DNA of 64,000 bases from Datura wrightii. Its lineage: Eukaryota > Streptophyta > Magnoliopsida > Solanales > Solanaceae. The notes under the pieces are model-generated. The model had not been told where the DNA came from. It did no database searches and saw only the letters and a list, made by a program, of their open reading frames with translations. Below are positions 22,901 to 33,717 of this stretch, piece by piece. The stretch is taken from NCBI GenBank assembly GCA_035772735.1, contig JASDFA010000010.1:95810001-95874000 (forward strand), written 5' to 3'. The position numbers were made by a program, and so were the translations under genes. Every line of letters starts with the position of its first letter. Position 1 is the stretch's first letter.

Positions 22901-24180
22901 CTTGCTCTACCTCTACTTTTCCATCTCTGGGTATCACTTCACCCAGCTCTTTCCCACTATGCAAAGAGATTGCATTTACATTCTCCTTGGGGTTCTTCTC
23001 AGTATTACTTGGAAGTGCCCCTTGCGGTTTGTTCATCTGCTAAAGGGCCAATTGCCCAATTTGCCTTTCCAATTCATAGTTTGACTTCTGCATCTCATTA
23101 ACCACCTAAGTCTGATGAACCATCCACTTCTTCATGGTCTCCTCTAAAGAACTACCCTGTTGTTCGAAAGTAGTTGTTCGGAGGCCTCTAAAAGTTTTGA
23201 TTCCCTCCCCATAAGGGATTAGCTGTATTCCTATAGCCCTGATTGTAACTGTTTCTTGCAAAACCTCCACCACGACCTTGTTGACCCGTAAAATAAATAG
23301 ATTATGGGTTTAGAGGACAACTGAATAAGCATGGCTTTCTCCACACGCCTCACAAGATGGCGGGGGAGTCTAAACTTATTGAACCTAATAAACTTGACTT
23401 GAAGCTACTCTAGTCACTAACTTGCTGATCATAGTCAACAACTGACTAATATCTGCTCGGATTGCTGCTACACCATCAACTTCAAGCTTTTTTGGGACTT
23501 TGGCTGCGGTGAAACCTCTGCCTGAATCCTGATAATCTTGACTCTCAGTTGACATGAGATTCAGCGCTCCCTCTATCTCATCGTAGCTTTTAGACAAGAT
23601 TTGCCCATGTGCGATAATGTCAAGCAAAATCTTAACTTCAGCTTCAGCCCTTCTATGAAGTTGTGCCCAATGATATTCTTTGGCTTCATATGATGCGAGC
23701 AATCTCTCAAGTATCCCTTGTATCTTTCCGAAGCCTGAGCTAAGGTCTCACCATGTTTCTGCATGAATCTTGAGATCTTTCCTCTCAACTCCTTTGTTTT
23801 CCCGGAAGAGAAAAACCTTTTTATAAACTTGTTGGAAAGAAACTCCCAAGTAGTGATGGACCCAATTGGCTCATTCTGAAGCCACTCCTTCACTTCACCA
23901 ATTAATGAGAATAGGAACAAAGTGATCTTCACATACTCATCAGAGACATTTTAATCGTGAAAGTTCTCATTAAGTTCCATGAACTTCATCAAATTTCTGT
24001 GGGGATCCTCGTGTGGCTTGACCTGATATTGAAAAGTGTTTTGAACCAACCGCACAGTTCCCTCCTTGAACTCAAAATTTCTAGTGATGGTCAGCTTGGT
24101 GATCGCTTTAGAAGCATTCTCCAAGTTTGGCTGAGCAAAATTAAGCACTGGAATCCTCTCCTAGTTGCCGGCATACACTA
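19979..24180 (-). pseudogene. Element B gag-protease, broken and interrupted
   Basis: Minus strand. Gag core: FLFSLIGEVKEWLQNEP ... FIKRFFSSGKTKELRGKI ... YLRDCSHH (23932-23700), continuing after a frameshift to 23385. Then a CEACGESHA half-knuckle, QIGQLALQQMNKPQGALPSN (23080-23000), PPPLFPQRFKTQKED (about 22840) and FLDVLKQL up to the solo LTR at 22752. Beyond it come KYARYLKDIVAKKK (about 20640-20600) and protease sequence with DLGERINLMP, where the catalytic DLGA has become DLGE (about 20455). The C-terminal part runs to 19982. Numerous stops and frameshifts. The family normally binds genomic RNA and self-cleaves; this copy cannot. Confidence 0.8.
20686..22752 (+). mobile_element. Solo LTR 1 inside gag of element B
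   Basis: TGTTATACCTCATAA ... TGGGGCATGACA, flanked by perfect 5-bp duplications AGCTG (20681-20685 and 22753-22757). Removing it and one AGCTG rejoins the element B gag frame (VLKQL|HLNLPL). Inside: TATA box TATATATAAG at 20927, GC-rich stretch 20760-20880, splice donor GAG|GTATGT at 21414-21422, short palindromes such as GATCCC-atc-GGGATC near 21790. No primer site or coding interior, so it arose by LTR-LTR recombination. Confidence 0.9.
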
Positions 24181-24273
24181 AGCACACACCCATTAAAACT
24201 TTCAAGAACCAACAACAAATGTAGAATGAAGAATAGCAGAATAAAAATCCTAAAAAAATTAATCAATCTTTAA

Positions 24274-24293
24274 GTCCCAGGGCAACGGTGCCA
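24274..24293 (-). other. Primer binding site of element B
   Basis: Minus strand TGGCACCGTTGCCCTGGGAC, matching the 3' end of plant tRNA-Asp (expected TGGCGCCGTTGCCGGGGA) with few mismatches, six bases inside the LTR end. Confidence 0.75.
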
Positions 24294-24299
24294 AAAACA

Positions 24300-25558
24300 T
24301 GATGTCGCCAAGCGCATGTTATCATCAAGTAATATAGGACGTTGAAGTGACGATATTGATCCCTCAGGTAATTGTCAGATTAATTGCTTAAGATTAACAT
24401 TTTATTTCACTATTCAAATAAACACAGGTAAAATGGAGAAATGGTTTTAGAGATTAATCTACAAACTTGAAATGTAAATTATGATAATGAACTAAAATCT
24501 TTTTTAAAAGTGTTTCTAATTCAAATGATGATGAGAATCTAGGGTCTTGGCACTTTTACTTTCAAGTTGAGTTTTAGGATGAATACACTAGAATCAACTC
24601 TTCTAAGATTGCTAGTTGCAAGTTACGATTCCATTTCTTGCTATTCTCCCGAATATTCAAGAACTATCTCATGAACCTTAACACCTATATTCCTATGGTT
24701 GCAGGAGAAACATGAGATGACTGTTGAAGATACTTGTGTTCAAATGAATAGGGTTGAAGGATATATCCTTATCCTCGATAATGAAATCAACTCTTGAACT
24801 AATGGAACAAGAACATTGAAACCTATTCTATGATTTCTTTTAACCCTCTTAGTTTCCTCTCCCGAGTTCAGCCAAGAGCCAAAAGATAATAATTGTAAGG
24901 TAATTAATCTAATGAATAAACAATGAAAATAAGTAAGCATAAAATAATCTTGAATGAAGAATTATGAGTCTAGCATAAAAGAGTATTCAAATTACAACCA
25001 CCAGCTATGGCCAAAACCCTAGAGCAGGAGTTTAGCTACTCATGTTCAAGTGGAAAACTAAACTAATCATCATTTGAATTAACAAAAGAATAAAGTAATA
25101 AGAAAAACCTATAAGAAAAATGAACTTCTGTCTCTTCCCCCAAGAATTGTGTGCAAAGTGATCTTTCTGATCGAAGACTCCTAACAAAATGCCCTAGATG
25201 ATATATTTATAAGCAAGGTATCAAACAACTCTTTTGCCCTTGAGGAGTCTAGCTTTTAGACTTGGAAAAATCTGTCCCAGACAGCCCCTAGTGCGCAACA
25301 CCTCTCATCTCAACAGAGTTTGACTTGAATTTCTTCTGATGTTTGGCCTCTGGCGCACCACACCAGCCAATGCACCAAGGTGTTAGTAAAAATTATAAGC
25401 TTCTGAACCTGGGACGTGGCACCTTTCACTGCACTAGAGTGTTGGAAAAATTTCCTAAGTTTGAAATCCTTCTGGCGCACTGCACCGCACTACACCACTC
25501 ATTTCGCCAAGGTGTTGATAAAAAAATTGTTCCAAAGTTCAAGTTCTGGCACACCGCA
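24300..25558 (-). repeat. Partial 5' LTR of element B
   Basis: Minus strand, ends in GGCGACATCA at 24300. Contains 'gtgcggtgcagtgcgcc'-type repeats (25540-25280), TATA box TATAAATATAT at 25211-25201 and a 'gaggataaggatatatcct' block shared with solo LTR 2. The start is lost where element C begins at 25559. Confidence 0.75.
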
Positions 25559-27329
25559 TGATGTGCTGTGAATTTACAACACTTTCGACGCTTAAAACAT
25601 AGAAAATATGCATGGTCTTAGGTATGTTTATACAAATATGATGCACTTTTACTTTATTTTTAGGGAAATTATGTATTGGAGTTGAAATGTACAAAAGAAG
25701 AGAAAAGAGTTTTGAAAATGGTGAAATTGCAGACCTCGGTACGAGTCGTACCTTGGAAGTACTAGCCATACGTAGAATTCGTGATAAAATTCAGAGGAAC
25801 TGCATAAGGAACTGGCCATGTATGATTCTTGGTAAGAGCTATACCATCCTGGTACGAGCCGTACCATCCTATTGCACTTGTTTGAGCTCATGGTATGAAT
25901 GGAAGATACGAGTCGTGATGACCACATACATCTCACACTAAAGAGCTGTGGTGAACTTCAGGGAAAATGTGATTGGCAGATCCTAGGGCACGAGGCAGTC
26001 ACGAGTCGTAATATCAAGGTACGATTTGTACCACAACACTCATGAAAATAAACAGAGGATGCCTAACTTCACAAGATCAGACCATGATAGGCATTGTATG
26101 ACTCATAAGAGCATTGTACGAGTCGTACCAACTTCTTGGACATAACCAAATTCAAGGTTGCTGAGCATTGTACGAGAGGAAGCTATGACTCATAGGTTCA
26201 TGGTACGAGTCGTACGATCAGGCGGCGATAGTTAAATTAGTTTCCCTGTTAATTTAGGAAAAAGTTCTAATTATTTGTATAAATACTTTTCTAGGTTATT
26301 TTTTTAGAAAGTCATATCCTCTTCAACTAGGAAAAGGAGTTACAAATCCCAATTCCACTCCATGAAGGAATAAGGAAGGCTTACTCTACTATTATAAATA
26401 TCCTTTATTTTTATGTAATAGAGGAGAAAAAATTAGAGAGTTGATTAGGAGTGATTAGAAGTAATTAGCAATCAAGTTGGAGAGAATTAGACGTGAGAAT
26501 TGAGTTATTCGACTTGTGAGCAACCTTATCTTGGTTTTCTCTTGATCTTCATATTGTTCTTGAGGGTTTTGCTGATTAATACAAAGAAGTCTTTTTATCT
26601 CATATATAATTGTAAGTACTGATTTATGTATTTAATTATGAATGCAATCACAATCTTGCAACTATGAGAGACTAAAACCTCCATGGCTAGAGTTGTGGGA
26701 ACCATGGTGGATTAACAAGCTAGGGTTACATAAAAGTGATTCAAAACCAATTAAAAACACTTGTATTGTATTCTCTTCATGCTTGAACGTTTCTTAACGG
26801 TGTATAATATTAGGACATGACCGAATTTTTACTTGCTTTAGCCTAGAGAGGTAGAGATTAGGAAAAGAGAATTACAATAAAGCCTTGATCTCGATGATCA
26901 TTGTATTAACTTGAGCTATGGTCGCAGGATAGTTAAATTTGGGACATAGTGATAACGGTTAATTTGCAATCTCTCATGAAACCTAACCCGGTGATTGAGT
27001 ATAGTCATTCAATAGGGATGAACCAGTCGTTTGGATGAACCTAAGTTATAAGTTCTACAAGTAAGCATTGGTGATAATCATGTATGTATACCCGAAGCAG
27101 TTATAAACCTAGGGGGAACACAAAACCCTAGTTATCTTTCATTCTTGATTTCAACTAAAGTTTTAACTATGTTTTAATTATTGTTTTCTTTAGAACCCCC
27201 AATTTGGAGTAGCTACCTAACAAGTTCACTTACCGGCTTTATCTAGCTCTTCCATATTCCCTGTGGGATTTTTTTTATTGACAACGTCCGCTTTATACTT
27301 CAGTAGGAGGTATGGTTTGAGCGTTACCA
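25559..27329 (+). repeat. 5' LTR of element C
   Basis: TGATGTGCTG ... GCGTTACCA. Repeated odd palindromes: GGTACGA-G-TCGTACC at 25738-25752, further 'tacgagtcgtac' copies near 26120 and 26205. These precede a TATA box TATAAATAC at 26278-26286. The palindrome block and the TATA box recur in the 3' copy (29310-29815 and 29874). Confidence 0.85.
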
Positions 27330-27334
27330 AAAAG

Positions 27335-27352
27335 TGGCGCCATTGCCGGGGA
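27335..27352 (+). other. Primer binding site of element C
   Basis: TGGCGCCATTGCCGGGGA, one mismatch from the complement of the plant tRNA-Asp 3' end, five bases after the LTR end. Confidence 0.8.
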
Positions 27353-27439
27353 ATACGACTAAGATTAGATTAATTGCTTGTATTTAACTTTTGGTTGTTA
27401 TTTACTCTTTTACGTTTTTTTTTGTCTCATCTAGGGAAC

Positions 27440-27549
27440 CTCTTGGCAAAGCCAAGAATTTAAGATAGTGGAGGATGATTCCCAGTTCCTTGACGAAGCC
27501 TAAGTAGTAAAGAGACTTACTTCATGCCGTGACATTAAATCAGGCGCTG
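27440..27549 (+). pseudogene. Element C gag-protease C-terminal stub
   Basis: Reads DDSQFLDEA then a stop, then a conserved post-gag tract. Element E has DDDSKFLDEF at the same place (about 50035-50066), so C and E are close relatives. Everything from the gag start to this point is deleted. Confidence 0.6.
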
Positions 27550-27567
27550 CATGGGAGGAAACCTATG
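27550..27567 (+). promoter_or_regulatory. Post-gag stem-loop, element C copy
   Basis: CATGGG-AGGAAA-CCTATG: six pairs including one G-T wobble, loop AGGAAA. Preceded by 'gccgtgacattaaatcaggc' as in the other copies. Confidence 0.7.
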
Positions 27568-29132
27568 AATGGTGAAGTCTGAGTAGCCACAGGTATGTCC
27601 ACTTCCCTCGGTTTCTACATTCTATGCTTCGGGGACAAGCATGCTTTTCAGAAAAAGGGGAGGGGGTGTACTTCTAATTTTTGGGAATTTTGATTCGTCT
27701 GAGGGTTTTTCTTGCCGTGTTTCTTTTCCCTCGGGCATGCTATCTAGTAGAACCGACAGATTTTGGATTTTATTTTTGTGATATTTGTTTAACTAGAAAG
27801 TAGCTTAGGAGTACTTAGCCAATAAATTGTACTAGTTTTGAATTTGTAAAAAAACCTTGTTTAGAAATTTTTGATGATTAGCTGTGTACTTGTGATTGCA
27901 AGCAGGATCTTTTTATGTCATTTAGTATATTAACATGTATAGTTTTTGTTAAGCCATGTATAAACCAGATAGGTAGAGTGAATGCAAGTCATGTACCATG
28001 AGTGAGTAAGGTCTAATACCTAGTTCAATACTGCGAAAATGATCTAGAACTTGCCCGGTTGGTCTTTGCATAGATTTTAGGATGGTTGGTTAGGAAAGGA
28101 TCATAGACCATTGTTGTTGAGCCCATTTTTAGCCTAAATAACCCTACCAAAATCATATGATTCCCTTGATCCAAATTTTTGAGCCTTTAATAGACTATTT
28201 TTTTCTTTGATCAACCAATTAACTGTACCCATTTTTCATAATGAACCTGTTTTGGCCCTGGTCCCTCCTTGGACATTGTTAACCTCAACACAGGCAATAT
28301 GCCTAAGTTGAAGTGGCTAGAGTAGGGGTTCATAAATAATAGGAAGGTGAAAAAGGAAGAAAAAAAGTGAAAAATGAGGTATGGTGTGAAAAAAGAAAAA
28401 GAAAAAATTTGAAAAAGAAAATGCAAAAAGAGAATGATGCATGAAAAATTTGAAGAAACACACCACACTCATACAAGTGCATAAGACGGGTAAAAAGGGA
28501 GGAAAAGTGGAAAAAAAGAGTAAAAGGGTGAAAAAGTGAAAAAGTGAAAAAATGGAGCCACCGTGTATGTAGTGCCACGGAGGGGTTTGGTCACTCAAAA
28601 GATTCCATCTCTACCATACCCAACCTGAAAGCCTATATTACAAGCCAAAAGCAAGTCCTATAGTGATCCTAACCTGATCATCTGACAAACCGAATTAGAG
28701 AAAATAAGGGAAAGCCTATGATATCCAATATGCATTATTTGAAACTTCTTTGTGAGGGGAGATTCTTACTTGTTCAGTCCCATGTTTCATATTTTTCTAT
28801 ATTTGTGAGTGGGGGACTTCATTTGTTGTGAGGGTACATGGTGTGTGTTTGATTCTGCCAGTTGTCTGTGTGAGAAGCATTGATGATAACTTGACTACCT
28901 GTTAATAGCTAGATGAAATATCTTGATCCTTGTTTTTCATGATTTGTGATTGCTTGATGTGCATATGCTGATTTGGTTTATGAGAAAAAGGGTCAAACGT
29001 TGTTTGAGTTTATGGTGCAAATTTTGATTGATTGTTGGTTATAGTATCCTAAGTTTATTTTCTAATTAAGCGTCGTTTTTAGTTTTAGTTTTCTATGCCT
29101 GAGGACATGCAAAAGTCTTAAGTTGAGGGTGT
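27568..29132 (+). other. Element C non-coding 3' domain
   Basis: No ORF is supported. Landmarks shared with element D in the same order: 'ctagaacttgcc' (28045), 'gagcctttaatagacta' (28180), a purine-rich GAAAAAG tract (28325-28560), 'attctta/attctct' then 'ttgttgtgagggtacatg' (28820), and 'gaggacatgc' just before the LTR. The purine tract explains several phenylalanine-rich minus-strand frames. Confidence 0.6.
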
Positions 29133-30236
29133 TGATGTGCTGTGAATTTACAACACTTTTGACGCTTAAAACATAGAAAATATGTATGGTCTTAGGAATG
29201 TTTATACAGATATGATGCACTTTTACTTTGTTTTCAGGGAAATTATGTGTTGGAGTGGAAATGTACAAAAGAAGAGAAAAGAGTGCTGAAAATAGTGAAA
29301 TTGTAGACCTCAGTACGGGTCGTACCTTGGATGTATGAGCCGTACATAGAATCTGTGATAAAATTCAGAGGAACTACATAAGGCACTAGCCATGTACGAC
29401 TCTTGGTAATAGCCGCACCATCTTGGTATGAGCCGTACCATAGCAGTCGTGGAAAATTATAGAAATATTTCACTTGTATGTGCTCATGGTACGAATGGAA
29501 GATACGAGTCGTGATGACCACATACGACTCACACCAAAGAGCCGTGGTGAACTTCAGAGAAAATGTGATTGGCAGATCCTAGGGCATGAGGCAGTCACGA
29601 GTCGTGATATCAAGGTACGATTTATACCACAACACTCATGAAAATAATCAAAGGATGCCCAACTTTACAAGATCAGACCATGACAGGCATTGTACGACTC
29701 GTAAGAGCATTGTACGAGTCGTACCAACTTCTAGGACATAACCAAATTCAAGGCTGCTGAGCATTGTACGAGAGGAAGCTACGACTCGTAGGTTTATGGT
29801 ACGAGTCGTACGATCAGGCGGCGACAGTTAAATTAGTTTCCTTGCTAATTTAGGAAAAAGTTCTAAATATTTGTATAAATATTTTTCTAGTTTATTTTTT
29901 TAGAAAGTCAAATCCTACTTCAACTAGGAAAATGAGTTACAAATCCCAATTCCACTCCATAAAGGAACAAGCAAAGCTTACTCTACTATTATAAATACCC
30001 TTTATTTCTATGTAATAGAGGAGAAAAAAATTAGAGAGGTGAGTAGGAGTGATTAGAAGTAATTAGCAATCAAGTTGGAGAGAATTAGACATGAGAATTG
30101 AGTTATTCGACTTGTGAGCAACCTTTTCTTGGTTTTCTGTTGATCTTTATATTGTTCTTGAGGGTTTTGCTGATTAATAAAAAGAAGTTTTTTCTCTCAT
30201 CCATAATTGTAAGTATTGATTTATGTATTTAATTAT
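29133..30236 (+). repeat. Truncated 3' LTR of element C
   Basis: Matches 25559-26634 and stops abruptly after 'tatgtatttaattat' where LTR fragment J1 begins. The remaining third of this LTR is not found elsewhere in the window. Confidence 0.85.
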
Positions 30237-30563
30237 TGCCACGCTCTGAGTTTACACCCTGGACGGAACACGGTATTCAGAGCCACAAATGACCCCAAGT
30301 CAACCCCTGGTATATCATACACTGACATTCTGAGTAACATAAAAAAAATATGTGCAATGGAAATTTAAAGTAAAAATAATAACACTTGAACAAGATTACA
30401 TATTTAATAAAATCAATCTGAGTCTGAAAACAACTCTACGTCTGAAAGCCACTAGGTCTGATGAGCTGCTGGGACAAACCCCCAGCTAACTCCAAATCAA
30501 AATAAAAGAGTTGAAATCATAACTAAAGAAAGCAATCTTCTTCATCAAAGGATGAGGACTCAC
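30237..30563 (-). repeat. LTR fragment J1, 3' part
   Basis: Minus-strand LTR end ('gagcgtggca' at 30237) of a Tekay/Del-type element. Contains 'ttagctgggggtttgtccc' and 'gtgagtcctcatcc' as in the LTRs of A. It is interrupted by element D at the CTCAC target and continues at 39461. Confidence 0.7.
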
Positions 30564-31129
30564 TGATATTGGGAAAATTTATATGCCCAAGTGATACTCA
30601 AACGTACCATTTTAGCCTTGTTTATCTACCAATGTGTATACATTCTCATGTAATTGGTAATAAAGTTGTATTGGTCAATTTAGGAACCAGAATTGTATGG
30701 CTAGAACATGAATTGCATTTGATCACAGAAATGTAGACGGATGGTTCATGATTCTTAAGTGAGGTTAAATACGAGAGTTTTAATCCCTTGGCAAATGTTC
30801 TTGGCTAGCAACTGGAGGAAAAGATTAGCCAAATTACGATGATAATTAATTTCATTACATGTTCGTTTAACCTCAGCATGCTCTCATTCATAGTTCAGAT
30901 TCAAAGTAGATAATTGTTTTTAGCTTTAGTATAAAAATTCTAAAACAAACTATAAAACTTTTGGTTACACTGTTGTCTGCATTTTTAGAAGTAAAATATA
31001 GTACACTTGAGCAAATTGCACTTCATCCAAGTCTCTGAGGGATCGATACTTGGCTTACTAAAGCCACTTACTACTTGTTCGACCACGTGCACTTGCATGT
31101 CGTTTTATACCCCACAAATCACGCGAACA
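30564..31129 (+). repeat. 5' LTR of element D (internally deleted)
   Basis: TGATATTGGG ... CACGCGAACA, 566 bp. Aligns to the 3' LTR at both ends but lacks 850 bp equivalent to 38141-38990, which contain the palindrome module and TATA box. It is therefore unlikely to act as promoter. Confidence 0.88.
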
Positions 31130-31135
31130 AGTTTT

Positions 31136-31153
31136 TGGCGCCGTTGCCGGGGA
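31136..31153 (+). other. Primer binding site of element D
   Basis: TGGCGCCGTTGCCGGGGA, a perfect complement to the 3' end of plant tRNA-Asp, six bases after the 5' LTR. Confidence 0.88.
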
Positions 31154-31374
31154 CTTGGCAATTGGTGAGTTTGTTTTAAGTGTTAATTTACTGTATTTTT
31201 ATTTTCTTAGTGTTGACAACTTGGTCTTAGCCTGTATTTTGCAGACTTAATTGCTGTTGAACACTGGCAAGAGACAAGGAGCTGGTGGAATCATATATAG
31301 AGCCAGAAAGGATATTTCACAGTAAACGAAAAGAAGCTCTACAAAGAAAGCTGCAGTTGCTCAGACAGACGATC

Positions 31375-33660
31375 ATGGAGCAACAACAGAATCCACCGGT
31401 AGTACGGGCAGTGTTAGTGCCCGAAGAAGCAGCATCACGGCCGGTTCGCGAGGTGGCAATCCCACATGCCAATAATGTTACATCTAGTATCCGAAAACCT
31501 GAGCCAGGAGGGAGATTTGAACTTAAACAGAATATGGTGCAGTTGCTGCACACTAGTGGGCAGTTTACCGGTCTCCCTCATGAAGATCCACAGCAGCATC
31601 TCCAAATTTTTTTGGAGATAAGTGACACTTACATCCCCGCTGGAGTGTCATCAGACTATGTCCGGCTTACATTATTCCCATTCTCATTATTGGGAGAAGC
31701 CAAGAGGTGGTTGAAAGCTGAGCCACCGAATTCTATTTCTACGTGGGATGATCTTGCACGGAAGTTTTTGATACGGTTTTTTCCCTCTGGTAAAATAGCA
31801 AGACTTAGAAGTCAGATTCTAAGTTTCAAACAGAGAGAGGGAGAAAATTTATATCAGGCATGGGAGAGATTTAAATCCATGTTGCGGGATTGTCCTCATC
31901 ATCATCAGTCCAATGATGTGCTGGTGCACACATTTATAGAGGGTTTGGAACCCCACACCAAAATATTGCTAGACTCAGCAGCTGGAGGGCAAGCGCTGGA
32001 GAAAACTTATGAGGAGCTGTATACTTTGTTGAACCGTATTCCGCAGGGCAATCCAGAATGGAATACTGATTCATCAAGAGGTGGGACAAGGAAAGCAGTA
32101 GGAGTGCTTGAAGTGGATGGGTCTACAGCTATCGCTGCACAGATAGCTGCATTGCAAAATCAACATAACACCCACTTTAGTAACATGACATTGAACCAGC
32201 CTCAAGCCCCAGTTAATGCAGTACAGCAAATGTGGTGTGAAGTGTGTGGAAGCAGTGAGCACTTAGCTGAGTGTTGTGGAGCCAATCCTGACTCGTCAAA
32301 CTTTATGGGTAATGCGCAAAGGAACCACCAGCAGTATGGTAGTAGCTACAACTCCAATTGGAGGAATCACCCTAATTTCTCATGGGGTAGCAACAACCAT
32401 CAGGGCCAAAGTTCGGGTCAGGGTGTGCAAAGTAACCAAGGAGGGCAGCAGAATTATCAAGCACAATTCAGAAACAAAAATGCACCTCCTCCACCACCAT
32501 CACCCAGCATTGAGGAAATGTTCAAGACCATGATAGCTAACCAAGCTCAATTGCAGGCTGACTATGTGAAATTGGCAGCCGAAGTGAAAAACAACCAGTT
32601 AGCTACCAAGGTGCTTGAATATCAATTTGGGCAATTTGCTAGTGCCCAAAACACAAGGCCTAGAGGAGGATTGCCGAGCGACACGGATCCCAATCCCAAG
32701 CAGGTAAATGCAGTGACCACAAGGAGTGGTTTGCAGCTGAAAGAGGTGGAACCAGAAAGACCACCTCAACAGTCGGGAGCAGTAAAAGTGGAGAGGGAGC
32801 AAAGTACTGAAAGGGGGAAGACTAAGGAAGCTGAATCAGAAAGACCTCCACCCCCGTTCCCTCAACGACTAAAGAAACACAAGGAGGAGGCGTGTTTCAA
32901 GAAATTCATGGAGGTTCTTAAACAGGTACATATTAACTTACCTCTTGTTGATGTCTTGCAGGGAGTGCCGAAACATGCTAAGTATATAAAGGACATCGTA
33001 GCAAATAAAAGTCAGTTGACTGAGTATGCTACGGTAGCTCTAACGGAGGAGTGCACTTCCCGGATTCAAAATAGACTGCCCACAAAGCTCAAAGACCCTG
33101 ACAGTTTTACTATCCAGATTACTATTGGGCAGAGCATCCGAGCTCGTGGATTGTGTGACTTGGGAGCGAGCATAAATTTGATGCCTTCATCGGTATTCAG
33201 AAAGTTGGGTCTAGGGAGTCCTAGACCCACAACGGTAATCTTGCAGTTGGTGGATCGATCCTTAGCCAGACCGGATGGCATTGTTGAGGACGTTCTGGTG
33301 CAAGTTGGCTCCCTAATTTTCCCGGTAGATTTTGTCGTGCTGGATTTTGAACCAGACGCGGAAGTCCCATTTATTTTGGGACGTCCTTTCTTGGCAACCG
33401 GGAAAGCACTAATTGACGTAGCTGCGGGGCAGCTAACAATGCGAGCACATGACAAGGTGGAGGTGTTCGAGGTGTACAAGGCACCCAAGCTCCCGATGGT
33501 GCATGAAGAACTCTCGGTGATCAATGTGGTTGATCAAGGTGATAATAAGAAGATGAAGGATTCACGAGGGTTAATGGGAAAGACACCGGAAAGGTGTAAG
33601 CACTACTGGGGGGAGGACGGTGATCGAGAGAAATCGTCCATCACCCTAGAGGACAATTGA
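31375..33660 (+). CDS. Element D gag-aspartic protease polyprotein
   Basis: Uninterrupted frame of 761 codons from the first ATG at 31375; the frame is open back to 31261 without an ATG, and that stretch (VESYIEPERIFHSKRK) looks like gag, so the true start may be lost or upstream. Numbering from 31285: retrotransposon gag domain about 129-205 (LFPFSLLGEAKRWLK ... MLRDCPHH), CX2CX4HX4C knuckle from C318 (CEVCGSSEHLAECC), Gly/Gln/Asn-rich linker about 340-400, a PPPPFPQRLKKHK block, then a retropepsin-type protease with catalytic D625 in DLGASINLMP and the ILGRPFLATGKALIDV motif. Gag packages RNA; the protease would cleave gag. Intactness contrasts with every other coding region here and suggests recent or selected activity. 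The lineage call (Athila-like) is from motif memory. Confidence 0.9.
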   Translation: MEQQQNPPVVRAVLVPEEAASRPVREVAIPHANNVTSSIRKPEPGGRFELKQNMVQLLHTSGQFTGLPHEDPQQHLQIFLEISDTYIPAGVSSDYVRLTLFPFSLLGEAKRWLKAEPPNSISTWDDLARKFLIRFFPSGKIARLRSQILSFKQREGENLYQAWERFKSMLRDCPHHHQSNDVLVHTFIEGLEPHTKILLDSAAGGQALEKTYEELYTLLNRIPQGNPEWNTDSSRGGTRKAVGVLEVDGSTAIAAQIAALQNQHNTHFSNMTLNQPQAPVNAVQQMWCEVCGSSEHLAECCGANPDSSNFMGNAQRNHQQYGSSYNSNWRNHPNFSWGSNNHQGQSSGQGVQSNQGGQQNYQAQFRNKNAPPPPPSPSIEEMFKTMIANQAQLQADYVKLAAEVKNNQLATKVLEYQFGQFASAQNTRPRGGLPSDTDPNPKQVNAVTTRSGLQLKEVEPERPPQQSGAVKVEREQSTERGKTKEAESERPPPPFPQRLKKHKEEACFKKFMEVLKQVHINLPLVDVLQGVPKHAKYIKDIVANKSQLTEYATVALTEECTSRIQNRLPTKLKDPDSFTIQITIGQSIRARGLCDLGASINLMPSSVFRKLGLGSPRPTTVILQLVDRSLARPDGIVEDVLVQVGSLIFPVDFVVLDFEPDAEVPFILGRPFLATGKALIDVAAGQLTMRAHDKVEVFEVYKAPKLPMVHEELSVINVVDQGDNKKMKDSRGLMGKTPERCKHYWGEDGDREKSSITLEDN

Positions 33661-33699
33661 GCTTAACGACGTCGAGCCGCGATGGTAAACCAGGCGCTG

Positions 33700-33717
33700 C
33701 ACGGGAGGCAACCCGTG
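33700..33717 (+). promoter_or_regulatory. Post-gag stem-loop, element D copy
   Basis: CACGGG-AGGCAA-CCCGTG, six perfect base pairs and a six-base loop, 39 bases after the gag-protease stop. Upstream 'gtcgagccgcgat' forms a weak first hairpin, and 'aaaccaggcgctg' links the two. Confidence 0.8.

Larger units (their letters stand above)
18746..25558 (-). mobile_element. Element B: truncated Athila-like retrotransposon, minus strand
   Basis: From right to left: partial 5' LTR (25558-24300), Asp-tRNA-type primer site (24293-24274), gag-protease (about 24180-19979, interrupted by a solo LTR), post-gag stem-loop (19889-19872), and a non-coding 3' interior with GC-rich 'ggcgcgcc' and 'gcacgccgc' motifs (about 19740-19630). 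The 5' LTR is cut by element C; the 3' end is cut by element H, so no 3' LTR remains. No pol is visible. Confidence 0.8.
25559..30236 (+). mobile_element. Element C: coding-depleted Athila-like retrotransposon
   Basis: Direct repeats beginning TGATGTGCTGTGAATTTACA mark a 5' LTR (25559-27329) and a 3' LTR start (29133) that is cut at 30236. A primer site of Asp-tRNA type follows the 5' LTR. The interior (1.8 kb) keeps only the last codons of gag-protease, the post-gag stem-loop and a long non-coding 3' domain, so it resembles a LARD-like derivative. It lies in the LTR of element B; its target duplication cannot be tested because the 3' end is missing. Confidence 0.8.

Noticed and set aside
28211..28598. 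Overlapping phenylalanine-rich frames that look like membrane proteins
   Set aside because: They are the complement of a GAAAAAG-rich tract in element C's non-coding domain.
31285..31287. GTG as start codon of the element D polyprotein
   Set aside because: Plant nuclear genes do not normally start at GTG; the first ATG is 31375 and the frame stays open further upstream.
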